From Plumapathes pennacea (Eukaryota > Cnidaria > Anthozoa > Antipatharia > Myriopathidae), in the NCBI GenBank assembly GCA_964036295.1, contig OZ038471.1:3381001-3445000 (forward strand): a stretch of DNA of 64,000 nucleotides. Direction: 5' to 3'. Made by a program: the position numbers and the translations under genes. A model generated the notes under the pieces. It worked only from the letters and a program-made list of their open reading frames with translations. It was not told the DNA's origin and made no database searches. Shown piece after piece: positions 55,901 through 64,000 of the stretch. The first letter of the stretch is position 1; each line of letters opens with the position of its first letter.

Positions 55901-57765
55901 TGCCAGTATAAAGGTATGCAGCATACCTGTAAGATCGGGCGTCAACTAAAATCATATTTATATTGATGTGAATGTGCTGTGCAAGGCATCGGTCGCATTT
56001 GTAGTTAACGACAATTATTATGTTGACATAAAGGGAGGAATTGTTTTGGGTGTGCACCGGTGCACGCATTCAAAAAGTTAAGTCCTTCAGTTTTTAAAGC
56101 TTTTCATCTGCTGCGGGAGGCCTGATTCTTTTGCCGGAGTGCTTACCTATCCCGTCGAATACTCTTTTAATATAGTATCGAGAACTAACGGTCTTCACTT
56201 TTTAGTTTGAAAGAGTTCATTACCGACTTATATGTAGTTGTCTCTGGTGCTAAGACCGGAGCAGGTTTAGCTCGTGCTCTTTCGCCCGTTTCAGTACATG
56301 CATCATGCTTCATCTCATTATGTCTCTGTGGCATTATCTCACTTTGTCCGGCGGTTTTTTTCACATCGTTTTTCCCCATCCAGAATGTCTCTTAAGCTCA
56401 ATAAAAGTCACTGAGTTGACTCAGAATGAGCCGCATGTCAGTGTTGCCAGCTAGGACTATGATTCGATGAGTCACTCGGGACAGCTTTTTACAGTCGTCT
56501 GGCTGAACTGTCTATGAAGTTTGGCATGCCATGGACAACTAGAGTCGCTTAATTTTTCGTGAGCTAGTCTGCATATTATACAAATTGATCAGATACCTAC
56601 GTAACTAAACTACAACCGCTGAGTTAATCGGTAACAGCACTAGAGTGAGGAGAAGTGCATGTTTTGTTGACTTCATCATACGTTGTTCTTAGTTGAAAAC
56701 CGGCGTCAATCCGCCTACTTTCGAGACTACGAGGCTACGCGGATTAACCCGAATTCGCCCCATATAGTTCAAAAAGCTTAAAAAAGCTCGGAAAGCCATT
56801 TAATGTAAACAAACTAAATGAAACATTCTTTACTATCCTAATGAAAAATTCCGTTGTCCGGGTAAAATTTGTTCCTTCAATGGCAAATGTCTTTGGGTTT
56901 CCTCTCCAAACACAATAGGCGAGTTCAAGCTACGTGCAAGAATGTTAAAAGCTTTGTTAATGACGAAACAGAACACGAGGAACACGGAAGTTTACTGATT
57001 TAGCATTGGCTCAGAATCGGTGCTAAGACGTGTCGATCAACACGGAAATTCTATATATTGTTTATATTTATCGCCACTAGAGGACCAAGATGCCCTTGTT
57101 TAACTTGAACATCAAAAAATGTTATGTATAAACTTTGTCCTGTCATTTCGTGATGTATAAGCAATAAGGAATGTTTACACCTCTATAAGCTTTACTGCAT
57201 GGCATCAACAAAAATGTATTTGTTCGCTGTTGCGCGAATTTTCCGCGATCCTAAACGCTTAAACCAGTGGCTATTCCGCTCAGTTTAGTCTTCATCTGTG
57301 CATGCTGCGTCAAAATATTTTGTATATAATATTCTGTACTTCTTGTTATTGATGGCTGGTAACCGCGGGAATTAAATGTCTGCGGTTTGGCTCTGGATTG
57401 GTTTTGCGGAATGTGCTTCTTGTTTTGTTTTGTTTTGTTTTTTTTTTTTTTTTGCGGTTTCGGAAAGTGCATGGCTTGCTTTTTTCATGATGTAATTCAA
57501 GCACACTTTCCGAACAATTTCCCGCGTCATATATCGTATCAGGCCTTTTTTCATAACCTCATCATTTGCAAAATTCTCGCAAGCAAACTGACTAATATTC
57601 GGGAAATATAGACTTTTGTGGCATTTTTTGAGCGGTCGTTGGAAAACCGCAAAAATCGACCTCGTGACATCTCTTTAGTTCCATTTCCCCTCCTCGCCTT
57701 CACGCATGTTCGCTCCAGTTCTCCTCCCCCCTGCAGGGCTACAATAAAGAGGCAGTCCGAATAGA
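52940..57765. other. Gene-poor stretch
   Basis: No gene can be supported. ORFs are under 105 codons and lack domains. Possible isolated exon-like signals include 54898-54955 (+, between TATAG and GTAAGTAA). A long A/T run is at about 57428-57452. Sequence at about 52910-53190 looks like a repetitive element by its style but was not matched within the window. Confidence 0.45.
56185..56379 (-). CDS. Small hypothetical ORF, 64 aa
   Basis: A hydrophilic Lys/Glu-rich ORF (MGKNDVKKTAGQSEIMPQRH ... SVMNSFKLKSEDR) with a stop shortly upstream in frame. No domain, no splice support. It could be chance. Confidence 0.18.
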   Translation of the reverse strand: MGKNDVKKTAGQSEIMPQRHNEMKHDACTETGERARAKPAPVLAPETTTYKSVMNSFKLKSEDR

Positions 57766-57769
57766 GAAT

Positions 57770-57980
57770 CAACCCTTTCACTCCCAAGTTAAAAATGCAG
57801 ATTCTCCCAACCTTTTAAGAGTAAAATGTATGAGTAATGAAGTAAGGATTGATAGTTTAATCAGCTACCATCTGAGCAAGCTATAAAATACCAAGTTCTC
57901 CTTAATATCGTAATGTATATTTCTAGTGAGAGACAGAAGGAGAAAATTGAATTTGATCACTCTTGAAAGTGAAAGGGTTA
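57770..57980 (+). repeat. Short interspersed inverted-repeat element (type copy)
   Basis: The left end AACCCTTTCACTCCCAAGTT and right end CTTGAAAGTGAAAGGGTTAA are inverted, with a body of about 210 bp (AAAATGCAGATTCTCCCAAC, GATAGTTTAATCAGC, GGAGAAAATTGAA). Other copies: 11047-11241, 18043-18200, 39790-40250, 63731-63934 (+) and 25895, 36339, 49113 (-). Non-coding, MITE-like. Confidence 0.85.
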
Positions 57981-58616
57981 AGAAGAATCAATCGGTATGC
58001 AGATTTAACACTGAATGCTGAAGCGCGAGTACTTCCTGTAACGAACCCTTTGCTTACGTACGAAACGGTCGATTTAGTTCACCAGGAAGCATACATATAG
58101 TATGTAGCTAGTACGAAAGAACGCCTCATTTGTGGCAAAAAGGGCTTTGAGATTCCAAATTTGTCGATTCTCGTTTAGTAATTTGACCTTTCATTCCATG
58201 CTGAGCAAAACATTGTCTCATTTGTGTGTTTGTGAGTCGGGAAACTGAGGATCGGGTTCTGGCTGCATTACACTGCAGTTACAAAGCCCGCAGCTGATCA
58301 ACAACGACCACCATGTGTGCGAGTCGAGACAATCAACTACGAAGGAACTAGGATTTCCGTAACAGTTGAACCAACATACGCTCGTACAGTATAGTCAAGT
58401 ATGAACTTACTTCCGTCGTGAGATAGCAATGTGCGCACTTGTGACTGAGAAACGAAGCTCACAAGGGTTTTCAATCGCAAACGTAACTCTCGTTTGCACA
58501 AACAACTATGGTATAATAACCTGCAGAGGTCTTGGAAAGTCGGTCTAAAGAGCTATCAAAAACAGACATTAGGCAAGAGACATGCGTGGCCGAGACGAGA
58601 GGGCAGCAAAGTTTAC

Positions 58617-58693
58617 CTTTTATCCACTCAAGTTCCGCCAGAGTTTCTTCTGTCAGTGACTGAGCTGCGACAAGAGCAGTTCCACTGGCGTTT
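58617..58693 (-). CDS. Candidate internal exon, unassigned
   Basis: On the minus strand TTTCTCTTGTAG precedes a 77-nt open block (NASGTALVAAQSLTEETLAE, LEWIK) and AAAAG|GTAAAC follows. Both splice sites are good, but no partner exons are recognised. Confidence 0.22.
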
Positions 58694-59748
58694 CTACAAG
58701 AGAAAAGTACAGCATACTGGATCTGAAGCTTTTGCACTATCATTCAAGTTCCTAGTGCATAGAACAAAACTGCGTGTTAACGCGCTTTTCTTCCGGGTTA
58801 TCTAGTTTATTATTAGCCTATAGAACTAGGCAACCAATAAGCGTAGGTACAACAAGATAATGCACTGTTTGTAAAGTACAACAAATGTGTTCGTGTGTAC
58901 CATGTATTTATTATGGATGGATGGATAGTAGGCAAGGGTTTCACTGAATAGTAGGAGACATGTATCACTGAATGCAAATCACATGCAGATGTTTACCTTT
59001 TTGTTGTCTGGGAAATATGAACCGAGTGCAAATTCCATTGAACCTTTTAAAAATATTTCACAAAACAAATGCATTTTTAAGTCATGTGTTCCCATGTAGG
59101 ATACGTTTTTTACAGTCTGACGACTGAGTAAAATTATACTTCCCTAGCTGCGCGACGAATTGTTTAGGTTTATGATGCTGCTCAAAAAATTCGCTGGTCT
59201 GGAGTAGCATGCCTGCTTAGCAAGTAAGACCCTGATTCTTGTAGTTAAAAAACGCAACGAAATTGTCTTTAGCTTCTTCCAATGTTGGACAGACATTCAC
59301 TAGACCTCATAAAGTCCGCATGGAACGAAAATCTTTCTTGTTGTGGTTAGAGACTGAACACAACAATGTATCGGTCTTTAGCTTCCAGCATACGGAAGTC
59401 GACCTGCTGTGTTTATGAATGCAGATTAATGTATTGTCTTTAGTTTCGACAGATTATATTCTTGCCAGTCATACTTACGAAGCTTAAATGTTCCTGTGAC
59501 TGAAATTTGGAAGTGCGGGTTCTTTTCTTTCAGGGTGAAATCCAATAAACAGTCGTCGATGTATTGACAGATACAAAGGTTAAAAAGTCAAGCCGGAAGT
59601 TAAGACTGATTCGTTAGTCTGGGTTTTTATCGGCGTCTCAAATCTGGTTTATGCTTTCGGTTTTCAGTTCTTTTGTGTTGACTTCTCGCTCTCTTTTGTC
59701 CTGCGAGCTGCAGATGAGCGCCGACGGTGTTTTCCGTTTCTTTTACAG

Positions 59749-59804
59749 AAGGAATCGCCGAGAGAAATGCAGTACTTCACCTGGAAGATTCTCGTCGGCT
59801 TTGG
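59749..59804 (+). CDS. Candidate exon, unassigned
   Basis: CGTTTCTTTTACAG precedes a 56-nt open block (KESPREMQYFTWKILVGFG) and TTTGG|GTGAGG follows. The text looks coding but no partner exon is recognised. Confidence 0.22.
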
Positions 59805-60072
59805 GTGAGGCTAAGACATGAAGGCTAACTGGACAACTGACGTCAGGAAAAGTCAGGCTGACAGTAATCGTACCCAGCTGTATCAGTAAGCTGGCAATAT
59901 CGATCTCACGGAAACAACAATATTTATTGCTGTCAAAATGATTTCAAATACTGAGTTGCGAATGGGTCTAAATAAAACAAAAACTGCACGCAATACCGAA
60001 ACGTCAAAGCCAATATAAACCTTTGCTGCTGCAGTGACGGGTGATATATTTTTTCTGTAATTCTAATTTCGC

Positions 60073-60622
60073 AAGGCAACAAGCCATAGAGTTTATTTTC
60101 AATGTTGTCAGGGTAGGGTTGGACGGCGTCTTCCGGGTGACTGGGTCTCTAATTTGTCTTCGGCGGCAAAGAAACAGAAAGAAGACAGCGATGACGAGAA
60201 TATGATATAAGGAGAATCGAAAAATAAAGCTATAATTATATACACATTTATCGATAGAGCATTCGTTAAAATAGTAACCTCTGTTTTAATCTGTTTTAAT
60301 TCGGTATCAGTCAACATTTGCTAGCCGCGATTTCCTAATTTGGTATTGTATACTATTTTTACCAAGGCAACAAGCCATAGGGTTTATTTTCAATGTTGAC
60401 AGGGTAGGGTGACTGAGCCTCTTCGTCTTCGGCAGCAAAGAAACAGAAAGAAGACAGCGATGACGAGAATATGATATAAGGAGAATCGAAAAATAAAGCT
60501 ATTATTATATACACATTTATCGATAGAGCATTCGTTAAAATAGTAACCTCTATATCTGTTTTAATTCGGTATCAGTTAATTTCTAGCCGTGATTCCCTAA
60601 TTTGGTATCGCATGATAATTTT
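60073..60622. repeat. Tandem duplication, 291-bp offset
   Basis: AAGGCAACAAGCCATAG at 60073 and 60364 start two close copies, both with AAGAAACAGAAAGAAGACAG, GCGATGACGAGAATATGATA and CATTTATCGATAGAGCATTC. The second lost about 20 bp near GGGTAGGG. Confidence 0.9.
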
Positions 60623-62120
60623 AGCCAAACCTTTCCGGAGTTACTCTAATTGGGCTGAAACATAAAAAAGTTATTAATTTGAGCATTTTGAGCACGGTTA
60701 TCAATAAGAGTCCCACCCAGGCCGCACCTCCGCAAAAACTAAATCTAGAAAGTGTATGCATTTTGATTTTGAATATAATGGGCTACTGGAGGATAAAATA
60801 CGAAGTTCTATTTTTAATCGTGACACTATGTCGCATTTTGTGATAGACGTGATGAAGCTCTTAGCCGCGCCGCATCGTAATTATTTTCTTGGTCCTCCAG
60901 AGTACCGTCTTACCTTTATTTTCTGCGTGTGGTGAAGTTGATATCGTATACAGCTCAACGTAACCATTCATTCTTGAAAATTATGCACTCTTCTCGCCAC
61001 AGTAGCCATTATTGTTCAGTATTTTCCTCCATAGTTGAAGTAATTTCAGAAGTGACTTGACGGATCTCGATCGTAAATATCGAACGTTCGAGCTTTAAAT
61101 TGAGGAAAATACCGGCTCCTCCCACGCTGTACGTGATGAAGTTTTTCACTGCAAAGCTGGCCCAATTTTCAAGAAAGTCTCTGGAGGTCAACGCACTCAG
61201 CAGCAATGCTCAAAGCGTTCCGGAGCAACTCATTCAAAAGTTCAGCCATTTTGAAAATTACCCAGGATTCACTGAAAGCTTCATCACCCACTGTCTCGAA
61301 GCCTGGGGATGACTGCAATTTTCGCAATTTATGCACTCTTCAAACTGTTAGCTAATGATAACTATAAATGGATTTGAACTTGACGGACTGAAGTTGTATT
61401 CAGAAAAAAATGTGTGGATTGTAACTCCGATCCGTGTGGTGTAACTGCAGTGACTTGACTCGTCAAAAACAATTATCCAGTCTTTCATTGCCTTTTACCT
61501 TTTGTCGAATTTTGCCACAGACTACAAAATATTCGAATCGTTGCATCCTTGCATGTGTGCTTGTGAAGGCCAAACCATTGTGAAAACAACGGTTTTGCAT
61601 TCTAAGTTTAAAAAGTCACTTGCTTTTAAATGAGAATTTTGTGAGTTTCGACTTTTTATCAGACGGTATTTGGTCGGTGCATTGAGGTCATCTGAACATG
61701 CAGACTCTAAATATTCGAACATTTTAGGTCATAGTACGGAGACTGATTTCCTACCTGCAGCCTGCAGCAGTTACGGTACGGTACGGCAGAGACAACGCAA
61801 GACGCTGAAATATGCTGACCTAGTATATATGACCTATATGCTGTCCATGCATGTCATGTTGTATTTAAGTGTCGGGACTGCCCCAGCCACATGACATCAC
61901 CCACTGTCAAGGTCAAAAACAACTTGTTATGGCCGCCGCTCTATTGGACTGATGTTGCTGGATAATCAGCAGACTCAGCGTTATCAGCCCGAGTTACGTC
62001 ATCGTCGAGTTTAAGTCCAAAGTCGACATTCTGTTTCTTGTAAAGTCAATACACCTAAGATGCTTGTAAAATAAACTGCTTTGTTTGTTGAAAAAGCCTG
62101 TAAAATTACTAGACGGCTGA
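60623..62120. other. Spacer upstream of PREP
   Basis: No confident gene. A 70-codon ORF at 61100-61312 (+) ends ENYPGFTESFITHCLEAWG; it has no recognised domain. A CpG-richer part begins near 61920. Confidence 0.45.
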
Positions 62121-62124
62121 CACC

Positions 62125-62150
62125 CACGTGTCACCGCGCGCCCACACGTG
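62125..62150. promoter_or_regulatory. PREP: Twin CACGTG E-boxes upstream of PREP
   Basis: Two CACGTG hexamers (62125-62130 and 62145-62150) lie 20 bp apart in a CG-rich block about 100-125 bp before the PREP start codon. A GA-rich tract (62203-62226) follows. Confidence 0.4.
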
Positions 62151-62251
62151 CATGTCACAAGGGTAACGTCACTGGGTTCCCAGGCCCCGCGCGGTTGTAG
62201 AAGAGAGAGAGAGTTGGAGAGAGACAGCTTGTTCACAGCTCTGGAATCAAA

Positions 62252-63599
62252 ATGAAGAAAGCCTTCTCTTATCCTTCTGTGCAGCGCGATACAAAGTCTG
62301 TTAACGACTATCATGGGACCAAGATTGCAGACCCTTATGTGTGGCTGGAAGATCCCGACTCCGAGGAAACCAAAGCATTTGTAGAGAAACAGAATCAAAT
62401 CACTCTGCCTTACTTAGCAGAATGCGAAGTCCGCGGAAAATTCAAAGCGAGGTTAGTATTTCACTTTTTGTTCGAAGTATTGTTTGAGTTGTTTTTGTAT
62501 GTCGTGGAAATCCTTCAAGAGCCAGTTATTTTTTTACGTGTGGGAGTAAAAAGGAAATGCATTAGTTTATGTCCCACACGTGCACGATGTTATTCCCCTG
62601 ACAGCTGTTGTCAGACAATAGCTGTGGTTACACAGTCAGCCTTTTACCGTGGGTTTAGGCTTTTTTAAGCCTGGTCCTCACTAGCGCATAAGCATAAGCA
62701 CAAGCATAAGCATAAGAATAAGAGAGCGACAGTGGCGACATAAGCATAAGCATAAGGATCAAACACGTCCGTTCCAAACGGAACAAGGAATTTCAATAGA
62801 GAAGGGAGACCCTGCTAGAAGGGTGTCCCTCCTTCTATGTAAACAGGGCCTTAGAAGGTATTGAGGCAAAAGATCTGACATCAAAAAGACATTTCATAAA
62901 ACCTCCCACAGGTAAAATCAAGTCAAATTTATTTCAAAATGCGTTGCACAAAGAACTAACATGCATGGCTCCCTAATCACTGCTCATAATTTTCTTGGTG
63001 TTAAAGCAGTGGGAATTTTCTCTTTCTCCATTTCACATGTTGTACTCAGGGGGCAGATGATATTCAAAAACTCTTGATTTAGACTAAGTTTCCAAAAAAT
63101 GCTAGCCAAGAAGTAGGGGGTGGGGGTGGGGTGGGGTGGGAGCAATAGAGCAATAAACAGCTGAGACTATAAAACAGGTCATTGAAGGTAGAAAACAGCT
63201 CCTACACAAGTCGTTGTTATTCGTCACTAAGTCTTACCACGTGCTAAATGTGGATATTTTCTAGAAGAATTAAATGTAAATCACCAATGTGAAGTATTTT
63301 CAGCTTGCAGCTGGTGGGGCTGCTGGTGGAATAACTGTAGAAAACCTGGGTATACACTGACAAATTCAAATGAAATATCAAAAATTAATTTGTGTTAATT
63401 TTTTCGGAGGATGAGATTCATTGGCTTTCTTGTGGAATTGATAGAAACATCCTGTCATTGTTTCCTGATATGTTTACTCATGTGTACAAACTGTAATCAT
63501 CAGGTTGACAGAGATGTGGGATTACCCAAAGTACGGCTGTCCATTTAAGCGTGGCTCACGCTACTTCTACTTCTATAACTCTGGACTTCAGAACCAAAG
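62252..63599 (+). CDS. PREP: Prolyl endopeptidase, N-terminal exons (runs off right edge)
   Basis: Two coding exons: 62252-62451 (ATG in CAAAATGAAG; donor AG|GTTAGT) and 63504-63599 (CAG acceptor; donor AG|GTAAGT), joined through a split Arg codon. The first 98 residues match the N-terminus of S9A prolyl oligopeptidases: [35 protein letters not shown], then [20 protein letters not shown] and NSGLQNQR. This part belongs to the segment that wraps the alpha/beta-hydrolase domain; propeller and catalytic Ser-Asp-His lie beyond the window. The enzyme cleaves short peptides after proline in the cytosol. There is no signal peptide. The intron carries a CATAAG repeat. Confidence 0.95.
62676..62758. 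repeat. CATAAG hexanucleotide repeat
   Basis: About ten GCATAA/CATAAG units, interrupted by GAGAGCGACAGTGGCGACA, in PREP intron 1. Confidence 0.9.
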
Positions 63600-63730
63600 G
63601 TAAGTGTGTGCTGACTTCCACTTGTTTCTCTGTAGCTGAACTATCTCTAAGGTGGACACCTCTTTGACATGATTACTAAATGCTAGTCCCTAGAGTGCCC
63701 TGAGAGAGTTCACTGTAGTTCAAGTGACCA

Positions 63731-63934
63731 TTTCACTCCCAAGCTCAAAATGCAGATTCTCCCAACCTTTTAAGAGTAAAATGTATGAGTAATGTAGTGA
63801 GAATTAATAGTTTAATCAGCTTTCATCTCAGCAAACTATCAAAAGCCAAGTTCTCCCTACTGTATCATATGTTTCTGGTGAGAAACTGGAAGGAGAAAAT
63901 CGAAGTGGATCACTATTGGGAGTGAAAGGGTTAA
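63731..63934 (+). repeat. Short interspersed element copy
   Basis: TTTCACTCCCAAGCTCAAAA ... ATTGGGAGTGAAAGGGTTAA, same family as 57770, about 130 bp past PREP exon 2. Confidence 0.85.
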
Positions 63935-64000
63935 TATTATCCTGACTAAGATATAAAATATTGTACAATATGGTAATACTATTAACTCTATTTTTTTCTT

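Larger units (their letters stand above)
57981..60072. other. No confident gene; two exon-like blocks
   Basis: Apart from the weak candidates at 58617-58693 and 59749-59804, I see no gene. No tandem repeats of note. Confidence 0.45.

Overview
This is an animal nuclear window, most likely from an anthozoan cnidarian such as a stony coral (an inference). It is AT-rich, its genes are broken into many short GT-AG exons, microsatellites and small palindromic elements lie throughout, and the conserved genes are metazoan (TNIP/ABIN, TMEM243-like, prolyl endopeptidase, a class A GPCR). I saw no bacterial gene layout, rRNA, tRNA or CRISPR array.

Region 1 (about 1-25.3 kb) is a locally duplicated cluster. 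The ancestral unit seems to be a secreted ferritin-like gene of the VioB / iminophenyl-pyruvate dimer synthase type on the plus strand, tail-to-tail with a single-exon class A GPCR on the minus strand. Copy 1 has exons 2-4 open but no visible exon 1. Copy 2 is truncated and fused to antisense GPCR sequence, and a 170-bp satellite stands where its last exon should be. Copy 3 is broken by a solo LTR, a small frameshift and loss of exon 3. Copy 4 is complete (4 coding exons, 465 aa, signal peptide). Copy 5 is a lone last exon with a stop. The GPCR is intact once (24065-25315) and survives as three relics, one after each of copies 1, 3 and 4.

Region 2 (25.3-36.8 kb) is mostly repeats: a possible Penelope-type fragment, 62-bp tandem repeats, a Helitron-like ORF fragment, foldback elements, a telomere-like stretch and AT-rich low complexity. 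Only weak candidate exons are seen.

Region 3 (36.8-41.3 kb) holds two head-to-head four-helix membrane protein genes of the TMEM243 type. They share exon lengths and a 163-bp intergenic promoter region, so they look like an inverted duplicate pair.

Region 4 (41.3-53 kb) holds a 12-coding-exon TNIP (A20-binding inhibitor of NF-kB) gene on the minus strand, 741 aa, with the AHD1 region, a UBAN core present twice, and a C-terminal zinc finger. A perfect palindromic kB motif lies just upstream of its likely first exon. Several miniature elements sit in its introns.

Region 5 (53-64 kb) is largely gene-poor, with a few weak candidate exons and a 291-bp tandem duplication. It ends with the first two coding exons of prolyl endopeptidase (PREP), which runs off the right edge. 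Exon boundaries were checked by splice signals, phase and codon counts only; no search was run.
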